DNA of 64,000 nt from Micromonospora sp. MP36 (GTDB lineage: Bacteria > Actinomycetota > Actinomycetes > Mycobacteriales > Micromonosporaceae). This document shows, piece by piece, positions 51,561-60,224 of this stretch. Under the pieces are notes generated by a model. That model was not told the DNA's origin and ran no database searches. It saw only the letters and a list, made by a program, of their open reading frames with translations. Both the position numbers and the translations under genes were made by a program. Where the stretch lies: contig NZ_VSFA01000013.1 in the NCBI RefSeq assembly GCF_008119785.1, positions 54,481 through 118,480 of the forward strand, read 5' to 3'. Each line of letters begins with the position of its first letter. The stretch's first letter is position 1.

Positions 51561-52991
51561 ATGCCGCTGGTCAACGTGATCCGGGGTGACCGGATCGACC
51601 CCGCCCCGATCAACATCCGTACCCCGATCATCCGCATCCCGACGTGGCTGGCCCTGACCTGGTGGACCATCAAGGGCTTCTGCCGTCTCGTCTGGCTGCT
51701 GTTCCGCTTCTGGTACGTCACCACCCCGACCGTGGTCTTCGGCTGGCTCTATCTCCGGTTCGGCTGGGCTGGACCGGTCGGGCTCGTCGTCCTGGTCGCC
51801 GCCATCGCCGCCGGCTGGGGCTTGGGTCACCGGCCGTCGTTCCTGCGGTTCGGGTGGTGGCCAGTCCTGTCCTGCTACCGGCGCTGGGTCTACCGCCGTA
51901 AGTGGCTGGCGGCGATGGTGACGGCCAAGCTGGCGATCTCCTTCGATCGGCACACCGTCGTGCCGGTGCTCAAGTCCGTCCGTTGCGGTGCCGGCGTGGA
52001 TGTGGTGACGGTGCGGATGGTCACCGGCCAGATCCCCGACGACTTCGCCCGCGTCTCCGAACGCCTCGCCCACACCTTCGGCGTCCGCCAAGTCAAGGCG
52101 GCTCCTGGTCCGCGTACCGATCTGGTGCTGCTGACCCTGTTCCGCGGTGACCCGCTCGCTCGGGTGGTCCGGCCGCTGCCGGTGCCGGCGGTGCCGGAGT
52201 TCACCGCCCTGCCGGTCGGTCGGCAGGAGGACGGCGACGGGTACGGGCTGCGGCTGTTCGGCACTCAGGTCCTGGTCGTGGGCGCCACCGGATCGGGCAA
52301 GGGCTCGGTCATCTGGTCCGTGGTCCGCTCCCTCGCCGCCGGCACCACCTCCGGCCTCGTCCAACTCTGGGGCCTGGACCCCAAGGGTGGGATGGAGTTG
52401 GGGATCGGTGCGCCGATGTTCGCCCGGTTCGCCTGCCGCGACTACCCGGCCATGTGCGAGCTGATCGAGGACGCCGCCGCCCTAGCGCGGAATCGGGCGC
52501 GGAACCTGCACGGGCGGACCCGCCAGCACGTCCCGACCCCGGATGAGCCGCTGATCGTCCTCGTGATCGATGAGCTGGCGAACCTGACCGCCTACCTGAC
52601 CGACCGCCAGTTGAAGGACCGCATCAAGGCCGCCCTGTCGATCCTGCTCAGCCAAGGCCGCGCGGTCGGCGTCCACGTCGTCGCCGCGATCCAGGACCCG
52701 CGCAAGGAGGTGCTGCCGTTCCGCGACCTGTTCCCGACCCGGATCGGGCTGCGGCTGGCCGAGGCGGCGCAGGTGGACCTGGTGCTGGGTGACGGCATGC
52801 GCGACCGGGGAGCGCTGTGCGACCGCATCCCGCAGTCCCTGCCCGGTGTCGGGTTCGTCGTGATCGACGGTGACCCGACCCCGATGCGGGTCCGGTTCTC
52901 CTACCTGACCGATGACGAGATCCGCGACATGGCCCACACCTACGGCCGGCTGCGCGTGATCGACGGCGAAGTCCTGGACGGTGCCGCATGA
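51561..52991 (+). CDS. FtsK/SpoIIIE-type DNA translocase (AICE Tra)
   Basis: A 476-residue transfer protein. Two or three N-terminal membrane segments (around LALTWWTIKGFCRLVWLLFR and VGLVVLVAAIAAGWGLG) are followed by the translocase domain with Walker A GATGSGKGS (about 241-249), the following ATPase motif LWGLDPKGGMELG and Walker B LIVLVIDELANL. It pumps double-stranded DNA between hyphae, the sole essential transfer protein of AICEs. Overlaps spdB by ATGA. No recognition-helix domain can be pinpointed by eye. Confidence 0.93.
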   Translation: MPLVNVIRGDRIDPAPINIRTPIIRIPTWLALTWWTIKGFCRLVWLLFRFWYVTTPTVVFGWLYLRFGWAGPVGLVVLVAAIAAGWGLGHRPSFLRFGWWPVLSCYRRWVYRRKWLAAMVTAKLAISFDRHTVVPVLKSVRCGAGVDVVTVRMVTGQIPDDFARVSERLAHTFGVRQVKAAPGPRTDLVLLTLFRGDPLARVVRPLPVPAVPEFTALPVGRQEDGDGYGLRLFGTQVLVVGATGSGKGSVIWSVVRSLAAGTTSGLVQLWGLDPKGGMELGIGAPMFARFACRDYPAMCELIEDAAALARNRARNLHGRTRQHVPTPDEPLIVLVIDELANLTAYLTDRQLKDRIKAALSILLSQGRAVGVHVVAAIQDPRKEVLPFRDLFPTRIGLRLAEAAQVDLVLGDGMRDRGALCDRIPQSLPGVGFVVIDGDPTPMRVRFSYLTDDEIRDMAHTYGRLRVIDGEVLDGAA

Positions 52992-53623
52992 AACCCCACC
53001 CCACCCACACCCGCGCCGAACGCGTTGAGGGCCTGGTCCTCGTCGTCATCCTCCTGCTCGTCGCCGGCTTCGCCGGGGCGGCCTCGTTCACCCACGTCAA
53101 GGACTGGACCCTCGACAACTCCCCGCCCGGCACCGGGGCGTGGTTCGGCTGGGCCAACGCGGTCATCTCCGAACTCGTCCCCGTCGCCGCCCTGCTGACC
53201 ATCCGCCGTCGACGTCGCACGGGCGGGCCGATCGGCTACCCGATGTTCCTGCTCGTCGCCGCCGTCGCCCTGTCCCTCGCCGCGCAGCTCGCCGTGGCCA
53301 AGCCCGGCCTGTCCGGCTGGCTCCTGTCCGCCGTCCCCGCCCTGGCCTTCATGGGCCTGTCCAAGCTCATCCTCGCCACCACACCCACCCCGGCCGACGA
53401 ACCCGTCCACGCCCCGGCTCCGCCGGTCGCCACCCCGCCGGCCCGGCCGGTCGAGCCGCCCGCCCCGCCCGTCGCGCCGACCCCGACCCCGGCCCCGGCC
53501 GCGCCTGTCGCCCTGGTCCCGGTCGAGCCGGCCCGCCCCGCCCCGGTCGCCCCGGCCCCGGTGCCGTCGACCGCGTTCGTCCGCCGTAACGGCACCCCGC
53601 TGACTCGGGAGGTGACCCGATGA
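52988..53623 (+). CDS. SpdB-like spread protein (DUF2637)
   Basis: A 211-residue membrane protein with four hydrophobic helices (LVLVVILLLVAGFAGAASF, WANAVISELVPVAALLTI, YPMFLLVAAVALSLAAQLAV, LLSAVPALAFMGLSKLIL) and a long Pro/Ala-rich tail. The fold and position next to tra match the SpdB/DUF2637 proteins that help plasmid spread within recipient mycelium. Overlaps both neighbours (ATGA). Confidence 0.85.
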   Translation: MKPHPTHTRAERVEGLVLVVILLLVAGFAGAASFTHVKDWTLDNSPPGTGAWFGWANAVISELVPVAALLTIRRRRRTGGPIGYPMFLLVAAVALSLAAQLAVAKPGLSGWLLSAVPALAFMGLSKLILATTPTPADEPVHAPAPPVATPPARPVEPPAPPVAPTPTPAPAAPVALVPVEPARPAPVAPAPVPSTAFVRRNGTPLTREVTR

Positions 53624-54270
53624 AAGAGCACTTCTTCTCCACCCTGTTCCTGGTCGGCGGGCTCGTCCTGTTCTGCTGGGACCAGTACCGGCTCTCCGCC
53701 GCCCGCTACGAACTCGCCGCCCTGCAACGGGCATCCCAGCGCGACCCGCTGACCGGCATCGCCAATCGCGCCGGCCTCGCCGCCGCCTGGCAGCAGCTCG
53801 CCCCGCACCGGCCGTGGGTGGCGGTGGTCGACCTGGACGGCTTCAAGCCGGTCAACGACACCCACGGCCACGCCGCCGGAGACGTGGTGCTCACCGCCGT
53901 CGCCCACCGCCTCCGCACCGTCCACGGCGTGGCCGCCCGGCTCGGCGGGGACGAGTTCGCCGCCCTGATCCTCGACCCCAACCCGACCCACGCGGTCCGC
54001 CAGCTGGCCGCCGCGATCGCCGCCCCCGTCCAACTCCCGACCGGCGTGGCGGTGTCGGTGACCACCAGCATCGGCCTCGCCCCCACCAGTCCCGCTGGCC
54101 TCGCCGCCGCCCTGGCCGACGCTGACGCCGCCATGTACCGGGCGAAGACCGCCCGGGCCGGCGTGGCCGTGTTCGACCCGCGCCGGGACGACCACACCAC
54201 CCCGGCCGCCGACTCCCGCCCTGCCGTGCGGGTCCGCGACCTCACCCCCATGCGGGAGGTGAGCCGATGA
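53620..54270 (+). CDS. Membrane-anchored GGDEF-domain diguanylate cyclase (AICE)
   Basis: A 216-residue protein: one short N-terminal membrane helix (FFSTLFLVGGLVLFCW), then a complete GGDEF domain with RDPLTGIANRAGL, VVDLDGFKPVNDTHGHAAGD and the catalytic GGDEF at 109-113, followed by a C-terminal YRAKTARAGVAVFD. The RxxD inhibitory site that normally lies five residues before GGDEF is absent. It should make c-di-GMP, which in actinomycetes controls the growth-to-sporulation switch. It lies inside the transfer operon, overlapping spdB and rep by ATGA, so it is co-expressed with transfer. Confidence 0.9.
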   Translation: MKEHFFSTLFLVGGLVLFCWDQYRLSAARYELAALQRASQRDPLTGIANRAGLAAAWQQLAPHRPWVAVVDLDGFKPVNDTHGHAAGDVVLTAVAHRLRTVHGVAARLGGDEFAALILDPNPTHAVRQLAAAIAAPVQLPTGVAVSVTTSIGLAPTSPAGLAAALADADAAMYRAKTARAGVAVFDPRRDDHTTPAADSRPAVRVRDLTPMREVSR

Positions 54271-55997
54271 CCATCACTCCCGCGCTGCCCGGCCTCGACC
54301 CCACCCCGACGGTGGAGCCACGGCCGGGCTCCCGGGCCGCCCGGATGCTCATGCCCCGCTCCGTCGACGTCGTAGCCGACCTCGCCGCCGACTACGGCGT
54401 CTGCACCCGCCCCGTCAGCCTTCGCCGCACCGACCTCGACTCCGGGCAAACCGAGGTCATCGACATGCCCTGCGGAGCCACCCAAGAGGCGAAGTGCCCG
54501 GCCTGCGCGAAGCGTGCCCGGCGGCTGCGGCAGCAGCAGATCCGCGAGGGCTGGCACCGCGACGACGAACCCGACCCCGGCCCCCAACCCGCCACCGACG
54601 CCCAACGCGGGCTGATCGTGGCTCGGGCGCATCTCGAGTTCGCCCGCGACGAGGCGGCTCGGGCGTCGCAGTGGGATCAGGTCGCGGACCTGGACGAGGC
54701 GATCGGAGAGCTGGAAGCCCAGATCACCACCGAAGGACTCCGGGGCCGACCCGCACCCCCGCACGCCAGCGACGACCAGGAGGACAGCGACGGCAAACGC
54801 CGGGTCCGGTCGACCAAGCGGCGGCAGGACGCCCCGGACCTGCCCCGCCTGCCCGTCGACAACCGCACCATCGGGCGGACCTACGAGGGGCACGGCGGGC
54901 AGGTGTTCCGGCCGTCGATGTTCCTCACCCTCACCCTCGACTCCTACGGCCGGGTGCACTCCGACGGCACCCCGGTCGACCCCGACAGCTACGACTACCG
55001 GCGGGCCGCCTGGGACGCCGTGCACTTCCCCCGGCTCCTGGATCGGTTCTGGCAGAACCTGCGGCGGGCGGTCGGCTGGAACGTGCAATACGCCGGGGCG
55101 GTCGAGCCGCAACGCCGGCTTGCCCCGCACGCGCACTTCGCCATGCGCGGCACCATCCCCCGCGCCCTCGTCCGCCAGGTCGCCGCCGCCACCTACCACC
55201 AGGTGTGGTGGCCGCCCGTCGACCAGCTGGTCTACGAACCGGGAAGGGCGCCGCAATGGGACGCCGACGCTGGCGGCTACACCGACCCCACCACGGGCCG
55301 GCTCCTGCCGTCGTGGGATGACGCCCTGGACCTGATCGACGCCGACCCTGACGCCAATCCGGTGCACGTGGTCCGCTTCGGCGTCCAGGTCGACGCCAAG
55401 GGCGTGCTCGCCGGCACCAAGGACGCGGATCGGTGCGTCGGCTACATCACCAAGTACCTGACCAAGCAGGCCGCCGACTGCCATGACGTGACCACCGGCC
55501 GGCAGCGCGCCCACCTCGAACGGCTGTGGCAGGAACTGCGGCACACGCCATGTTCGGAGCGGTGCGCCAACTGGCTGCTCTACGGCATCCAGCCGAAGAA
55601 GGCGCGGCCCGGGCTCAAGCCGGGCAACTGCAAGAACAAGGTCCACAAGCGCGAGACCCTCGGCATCGGCGGCCGGCGCGTCCTCATCTCTCGGCAGTGG
55701 TCCGGCAAGACCCTGGCCGACCACCGCGCCGATCGGCGCGAGTGGGTCAAGGCCCTGCTCGGCGTCACCACCGACGCCGCCACCGCCCCGGCCGGCTCCG
55801 ACACCGTGCGGCACGCCTGGGAACTCGCCAAACCCACCGACCCCGACGTCCCACCCCTCGGCCACCGGGTCCTCCGCGCCATCTCCGAACGCATCCAATG
55901 GCGTGCGCAACTCGACGCCGCCAGACGGGCCGCCGACCTGCCCAACGTTTCGGCAACTGACCAGTACCTGACTACTGAGGAGGAGCCTCGACCGTGA
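54267..55997 (+). CDS. Rolling-circle replication initiator (RepSA-like)
   Basis: A 576-residue HUH-type initiator. A cysteine-rich N-terminal segment (PCGATQEAKCPACAKRARRL) precedes the metal site LAPHAHFAMRG (His288/His290) and the nicking motif CVGYITKYLTK (Tyr393 and Tyr397). This is the RepSA pattern of pSAM2-type AICEs, which replicate as circles before transfer. Overlaps the GGDEF gene upstream and xis downstream (GTGA). Confidence 0.92.
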   Translation: MTITPALPGLDPTPTVEPRPGSRAARMLMPRSVDVVADLAADYGVCTRPVSLRRTDLDSGQTEVIDMPCGATQEAKCPACAKRARRLRQQQIREGWHRDDEPDPGPQPATDAQRGLIVARAHLEFARDEAARASQWDQVADLDEAIGELEAQITTEGLRGRPAPPHASDDQEDSDGKRRVRSTKRRQDAPDLPRLPVDNRTIGRTYEGHGGQVFRPSMFLTLTLDSYGRVHSDGTPVDPDSYDYRRAAWDAVHFPRLLDRFWQNLRRAVGWNVQYAGAVEPQRRLAPHAHFAMRGTIPRALVRQVAAATYHQVWWPPVDQLVYEPGRAPQWDADAGGYTDPTTGRLLPSWDDALDLIDADPDANPVHVVRFGVQVDAKGVLAGTKDADRCVGYITKYLTKQAADCHDVTTGRQRAHLERLWQELRHTPCSERCANWLLYGIQPKKARPGLKPGNCKNKVHKRETLGIGGRRVLISRQWSGKTLADHRADRREWVKALLGVTTDAATAPAGSDTVRHAWELAKPTDPDVPPLGHRVLRAISERIQWRAQLDAARRAADLPNVSATDQYLTTEEEPRP

Positions 55998-56212
55998 CGG
56001 ATGACCTGCTGACGGCTGGTGAGGTGGCGGCTCGCCTCCGCGCTACACCTCGCTTCGTGCGCCGGCTGGTGGCTGAGCGGCGTATCGCCTACGTCAAGGT
56101 CGGGCGCTTCGTGCGGTTCGAGCCTGCTGCCGTAGCCGCCTACATCGAGGCCAACCGGGTCGTGCCCATGACACGGGCGCAGCTGCGGCGGCAGTTCGCG
56201 GAGGTGGCCTGA
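55994..56212 (+). CDS. xis: Excisionase (MerR-type winged HTH)
   Basis: A 72-residue DNA-binding protein, LLTAGEVAARLRATPRFVRR and VKVGRFVRFEPAAVAAYIEA, of the helix-turn-helix 17/excisionase family. It bends attachment-site DNA and directs integrase towards excision. GTG start inside the rep stop; overlaps the integrase gene by one base. Confidence 0.88.
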   Translation: MTDDLLTAGEVAARLRATPRFVRRLVAERRIAYVKVGRFVRFEPAAVAAYIEANRVVPMTRAQLRRQFAEVA

Positions 56213-57348
56213 TGCCCGCGCGTGGTGGCCGGCGTCGTTTCGGCAACGTGCGTCAGCGGGCGTCCGGTCGCTGGCAAGCCCGGTACGTCGGCCCGGATGG
56301 TTTGACCCGGACTGCGCCGTACACCTTCGCCACTGAGAAGCAGGCGGAGAAGTGGCTCACCCTGGTCGAGTCGGAGATCATCCGGGGGGAGTGGGTAGCG
56401 CCAGAAGCGGGCGAGATCTAACTCTCGACGTACGGGCAGCGGTGGATCGCTGAGCGCAAGCTCGCCCCAAGGACGCGGCAGGGGTACGAGTTCCTGTTCA
56501 CGCGGCAAGTCGTGCCGTACCTCGGGCACCTGAAGCTTGGCGGGATCAAGCCGGCGACGATCCGGGCGTGGCGTAAGAAGCTCTTGGATGCCGGCGTGCC
56601 AGAGCCCCAGGCGGTCAAGGCGTACGCGCTGCTGCGGGCCATCCTCAACACGGCGGTGCGCGAGGATGAAATCATTCGGCAGAACCCCTGCCGGATCAAG
56701 GGCTACGACCAGTACCACACCCCGGAACGACCGACCGCCACGATTGCCCAGGTCTACGCCCTGGCCGACGCGATGCCTGCTCGGTTCTCGGCGCTTGTCG
56801 TGGTCGCGGCGCTCTCGGGTCTGCGGTGGGGCGAGCTGGTCGCGCTGCGACGGCGGGACATCGACCTCGACGCCGGCACCGTCCGGGTCACCCGCAAGCT
56901 CGCCGCGCTGCGGAGTCATCTGGAATTCGGGCCGCCCAAGTCGGCGGCCGGGGTCCGGGTCGTCGCCCTGCCGGCCGCCGCCGTGGAGGCCCTGCGGGCG
57001 CATCTGGCCGAGTTCACCGCCGTCGACGCTGACGCCCTGGTCTTCACCGGCGACAAGGGTGCGCTGCTGCGATCCGGCAACTTCGGCCGTGCGGTCAAGT
57101 GGACGCGGACGGTCGCAGCGCTCGGGCTGCCCGGCTTCCACTTCCATGACCTGCGGCACACAGGGAACACCCTCGCCGCAGCCTCTGGCGCGAGCACCCG
57201 CGAGCTGATGCAGCGAATGGGGCACGCGAGCATGCGTGCGGCGTTGATCTACCAGCACGCGACCAGCGAGCGGGATCGCGAAATCGCCTCGGCCATGGAC
57301 CGGCGGATCGCCCGGCAGGCCCGGCGCACGGGCGGCCGGAGCAGCTAA
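56212..57348 (+). pseudogene. int: Tyrosine integrase interrupted by an in-frame stop
   Basis: Read through, this is a 378-residue tyrosine recombinase. Codon 70 (56419-56421) is TAA in an otherwise normal frame: EWVAPEAGEI-stop-LSTYGQRWIAERKLAPRTRQ. Residues 1-69 are the arm-type DNA-binding domain (FGNVRQRASGRWQARYVGPD). The remainder carries the core-binding domain and all catalytic residues: Arg in SGLRWGELVAL, HDLRHTGNT, MGHAS and the tyrosine in ALIYQHAT. The first in-frame start after the stop is GTG 56512, which would lose part of the core-binding domain. A single base change explains the stop, so inactivation looks recent. Confidence 0.9.
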
Positions 57349-57442
57349 TGGCCCACGGATGGCCCGCAAGATCAGAGCGGGGGAGTGGTCGACCGGCCCA
57401 GGATCGGGGGATGCAGCCTCTGACCTGGGCCGGAGGCCGTAA

Positions 57443-57485
57443 GAGCGGGCGACGGGAATCGAACCCGCACCGTCAGTTTGGAAGA
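57443..57485 (-). other. attR: element-side core repeat within tRNA-Gly
   Basis: The 43-bp core identical to attL. It forms the 3' half of the intact tRNA gene, from the anticodon loop to the discriminator base and one base beyond, so integration rebuilt a functional tRNA. Confidence 0.92.
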
Positions 57486-57514
57486 CTGAAGCTCTGCCAT
57501 TGAGCTACGCCCGC
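57444..57514 (-). tRNA. tRNA-Gly(TCC)
   Basis: The 71-base cloverleaf on the minus strand reads GCGGGCGTAGCTCAATGGCA at the 5' end, with anticodon loop CTTCCAA (anticodon TCC at 57480-57482), T-arm GCGGGTTCGATTCCCGT and acceptor stem GCGGGCG/CGCCCGC. No CCA is encoded. It is the integration target of the AICE to its left. Confidence 0.95.
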
Positions 57515-57828
57515 AGGCACCCCGCTGCCGCGGGGCGCGCCCGACAGCCTACCGAATCCCCGAACCGGACGCGTAGCCCCGTACCGCGTGCCGCCGATCG
57601 GCCGGCGTCCAAGATCCGCACCACTTCCCCGAAAGAGGCCTCTCGCCGCCCCGGGAGACCACTCTTTCGCCGAAACTGCTGCATCCCGCGAACCCGGGCG
57701 TGCGCGCGCCGCCCCGGCGGGCGCCTCGCGTCGCCCAGGTGCGTGCCTCACGTCGCCCCGGTGCGTGCGCCTCGTGCGGCCCCGGTGCGGGTCCGGGGGG
57801 CGCGGACGGCATACACTTCTCGTCGCCA
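57515..57828. other. Gene-free spacer between the two tRNAs, with a short imperfect tandem repeat
   Basis: No convincing gene on either strand. It must contain the tRNA-Gly promoter (minus strand). At about 57719-57790, three imperfect copies of a 22-25 base unit occur (GCCTCACGTCGCCCCGGTGC and variants). A TACACT at 57812-57817, 11 bases before tRNA-Pro, is a likely -10 box. Confidence 0.5.
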
Positions 57829-57902
57829 CGGGGTGTGGCGCAGCTTGGTAGCGCACTCGCTTTGGGAGCGAGGGGCCGTGGGTTCAAATCCCGCCACCCC
57901 GA
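57829..57902 (+). tRNA. tRNA-Pro(TGG)
   Basis: A 74-base cloverleaf beginning CGGGGTGTGGCGCAGC, D-loop TTGGTA, anticodon loop CTTTGGG (anticodon TGG), T-arm GTGGGTTCAAATCCCGC and acceptor stem CGGGGTG/CACCCCG with discriminator A. CCA is not encoded. Immediately upstream of tig, as in many actinobacteria. Confidence 0.95.
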
Positions 57903-58047
57903 CTGTCCGTTCGCGGCCCGGTCGCCCGGGAACCGCCGATTTTTCCGCGCGGTACCCGGGCGCTGCCGATGCAGCAGGCCGGCTCGCCTACACTCGATGC
58001 GCGTAATCACGCCCAGACTCAACTGAGATCCGTCAAGGAGTACGCCT

Positions 58048-59394
58048 GTGAAGAGCACCGTCGAGACTCTGAGCCCGACGCGCGTGCGGCTCGCCATCGA
58101 GGTGCCGTTCGTCGAGCTCGAGCCGAGCCTCAAGAAGGCGTACCGGGAGATCGGGCAGCAGGTCCAGGTTCCCGGCTTCCGCCGGGGCAAGGTTCCCCCC
58201 GCCGTGATCGACCAGCGGGTCGGCCGGGGCACCGTCCTCAACGAGGCGGTGCAGGAGGCGATCCCGCAGAACATCCTCGCCGCGGTCCGCGAGCACGAGC
58301 TGAAGACCCTCGGTCGCCCGGAGGTCGAGATCACCGAGTTCGCCGACGGTGACTCGCTCAACTTCACCGCCGAGGTCGACGTCCGCCCGGAGATCACCCT
58401 GCCGGACCCGGCGTCGATCGAGGTGACCGTGGACGAGATCCAGGTCGCCGACAGCGAGATCGACGAGCAGGTCAACGGCCTGCGCGAGCGGTTCGCCACG
58501 CTGAAGACCGTCGAGCGGGCCGCTCAGGAGGGCGACTACGTCCAGATCGACCTGAACGCCACGGTCGACGGCGAGGAGGTGCCGGGCGGCTCGGCGAGCA
58601 ACATCTCGCACGAGGTCGGCAGCAAGCAGCTCCTGCCGGGCCTGGACGAGGCCCTGGTCGGCCTGGCCGCCGGCGAGAGCACCACGTTCTCCACCCAGCT
58701 GGTGGGCGGCGACTACGCCGGCCGGGACGCCGACGTGGCGGTGACCGTCCGCACGGTCAAGGAGAAGGAGCTGCCGGAGCTCAACGACGACTTCGCCCAG
58801 CTGGCCAGCGAGTTCGACACCATGGAGGAGCTGCGCAACGACCTCCGCGAGCGGGTCACCCGGGGCAAGCAGGTCGAGCAGATCTACGCCGCTCGGGACA
58901 AGGCCCTTGAGCAGATGGTCGCCGCCGCCGAGGTGCCGGCTCCGGAGGGTGTCGTCCGCGAGGAGGTCGAGAGCCGCAAGGCCGCGATGGTCGACCAGCT
59001 GGAGCGCATCGGCGCCTCCCTCGAGGAATACCTCGCCGCCGAGGAGAAGACCGAGGAGCAGATCGACGCCGAGCTCACCGAGGCGGCGACCGACGGCGTC
59101 AAGATCCAGCTCCTGCTGGACACCCTGGCCGACGCCGAGGACGTGCAGGTCTCCGACGACGAGTTCGGCCACGAGATCGTCCACCGCGCCCAGCGCGCCG
59201 GCATGGCCCCCCAGCAGTACTACGACCAGCTGGTCCGCTCCGGCGCCGCTCCGGCCGTCTTCGGCGACGTCCGCCGGGGCAAGGCGCTCGCCGCGGTGAT
59301 GGAGAAGGTCAAGATCAAGGACTCGGCGGGCAACGAGGTCACCCTGGACGCGCTCCGGGCTCAGAACGAGGCCGAGCACAACCACGAACACTGA
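58048..59394 (+). CDS. tig: Trigger factor
   Basis: A 448-residue ribosome-associated chaperone and prolyl isomerase. Domain order is normal: ribosome-binding N-domain with VPGFRRGKVPPAVIDQR, a PPIase domain starting near residue 160 (GDYVQIDLNATVDGEEVPG), and a long helical C-domain. GTG 58048 has AAGGAG eight bases upstream. It stands before clpP1P2-clpX, an order conserved widely in bacteria. Confidence 0.97.
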   Translation: MKSTVETLSPTRVRLAIEVPFVELEPSLKKAYREIGQQVQVPGFRRGKVPPAVIDQRVGRGTVLNEAVQEAIPQNILAAVREHELKTLGRPEVEITEFADGDSLNFTAEVDVRPEITLPDPASIEVTVDEIQVADSEIDEQVNGLRERFATLKTVERAAQEGDYVQIDLNATVDGEEVPGGSASNISHEVGSKQLLPGLDEALVGLAAGESTTFSTQLVGGDYAGRDADVAVTVRTVKEKELPELNDDFAQLASEFDTMEELRNDLRERVTRGKQVEQIYAARDKALEQMVAAAEVPAPEGVVREEVESRKAAMVDQLERIGASLEEYLAAEEKTEEQIDAELTEAATDGVKIQLLLDTLADAEDVQVSDDEFGHEIVHRAQRAGMAPQQYYDQLVRSGAAPAVFGDVRRGKALAAVMEKVKIKDSAGNEVTLDALRAQNEAEHNHEH

Positions 59395-59404
59395 TCGCCG
59401 GGTG

Positions 59405-59443
59405 TCGGCCGCCGTCCGTAGCTGCACGCTGGACGGCGGCCGA
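59405..59443 (+). terminator. Intrinsic terminator of tig
   Basis: TCGGCCGCCGTCC (59405-59417) pairs exactly with GGACGGCGGCCGA (59431-59443), and the stem is followed by AACCCTTTT. A 13-bp perfect stem with a T-run is unusually classical for this GC content. Confidence 0.85.
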
Positions 59444-59477
59444 AACCCTTTTCGGGGTACGCCCTCCGGGGCAGCTG

Positions 59478-59491
59478 CGCTGAGAGCGAAC
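59478..59491. promoter_or_regulatory. Putative ClgR operator upstream of clpP1P2
   Basis: CGCTGAGAGCGAAC matches the CGC-N5-GCG core described for ClgR, the actinobacterial activator of clp genes, including the flanking AAC on the right side. It lies 77 bases before the clpP1 start, a normal place for an activator site. The left flank does not fit the extended consensus. Confidence 0.5.
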
Positions 59492-59568
59492 AGTGCCCCG
59501 ACCGGGAGTACGGCCCCCGGCTGACCGGTTAGTGTCGGGTACGACGGTACGGAGAGCGAAGGGCTGCC

Positions 59569-60210
59569 ATGACCGACATGCACATCCCAGCGAAGCCGCT
59601 CCGGGCGCTCGAGGCCCGCGGTGGCGACTCAATTGGCAACCTCGACGACTCGGTCTACAACCGGTTGCTCAAGGAGCGGATCATCTTCCTGGGCAGCGAG
59701 GTGACCGATCAGGTCGCCAACCGCATCTGCGCGCAGCTGCTGCTGCTCGCCGCGGAGGACCCGGACCGCGACATCAACCTCTGGATCAACTCGCCGGGTG
59801 GCTCGGTCTACTCCGGCATGGCCATCTACGACACCATGCAGTTCATCGACAACGACGTGTCGACCGTGGCGATGGGCATGGCCGCCTCGATGGGCCAGCT
59901 GCTGCTCTGCGCGGGCACCAAGGGCAAGCGCTACGCCCTGCCGCACGCGCGGATCATGATGCACCAGCCGTCCGGTGGCATGGGCGGCACGGCCGCGGAC
60001 ATCGCAATCCAGGCCGAGCAGATGCTCTACACGAAGCGGATGTTCCAGGAGCGGGTCGCGTTCCACACCGGCCGGAGCGCGGCGGAGATCGAGGCGGACT
60101 CGGATCGCGACCGCTGGTTCACGGCCCAGGAGGCCATGGACTACGGCTTCATCGACAAGGTGATCACCGGAGCCGCCCAGGTTCCGGAAGGCGCCGGGAC
60201 CCTGAGCTGA
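59569..60210 (+). CDS. clpP1: ATP-dependent Clp protease proteolytic subunit 1
   Basis: A 213-residue serine protease subunit. The catalytic triad is Ser107 in GMAASMGQ, His132 in MMHQPSGG and Asp181 in SDRDRWF. It assembles with ClpP2 into the mixed ClpP1P2 tetradecamer that is essential in actinobacteria and is fed by ClpX or ClpC. First gene of the clpP1-clpP2 operon, with the second gene 14 bases downstream. Confidence 0.97.
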   Translation: MTDMHIPAKPLRALEARGGDSIGNLDDSVYNRLLKERIIFLGSEVTDQVANRICAQLLLLAAEDPDRDINLWINSPGGSVYSGMAIYDTMQFIDNDVSTVAMGMAASMGQLLLCAGTKGKRYALPHARIMMHQPSGGMGGTAADIAIQAEQMLYTKRMFQERVAFHTGRSAAEIEADSDRDRWFTAQEAMDYGFIDKVITGAAQVPEGAGTLS

Positions 60211-60224
60211 CCGAGGAGCTGACG

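Larger units (their letters stand above)
47471..57485. mobile_element. AICE (pSAM2-type integrative and conjugative element), 10.0 kb, in tRNA-Gly
   Basis: The element is bounded by 43-bp direct repeats of the tRNA-Gly 3' half (attL 47428-47470, attR 57443-57485). It carries the standard AICE set in order: Pra-like activator, two small proteins, FtsK/Tra translocase, SpdB, GGDEF protein, rolling-circle Rep, Xis and tyrosine integrase next to the tRNA. A divergent HTH/PP2C pair and a DUF4259 gene occupy the left arm. Transfer in this class is conjugal movement of double-stranded DNA by the single FtsK-like protein. The integrase has an internal stop, so excision may be blocked. Confidence 0.92.

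Noticed and set aside
57473..57856. A 127-codon minus-strand frame beside tRNA-Gly
   Set aside because: It overlaps the tRNA gene and tRNA-Pro, is Arg/Pro-rich and has no ribosome-binding site.
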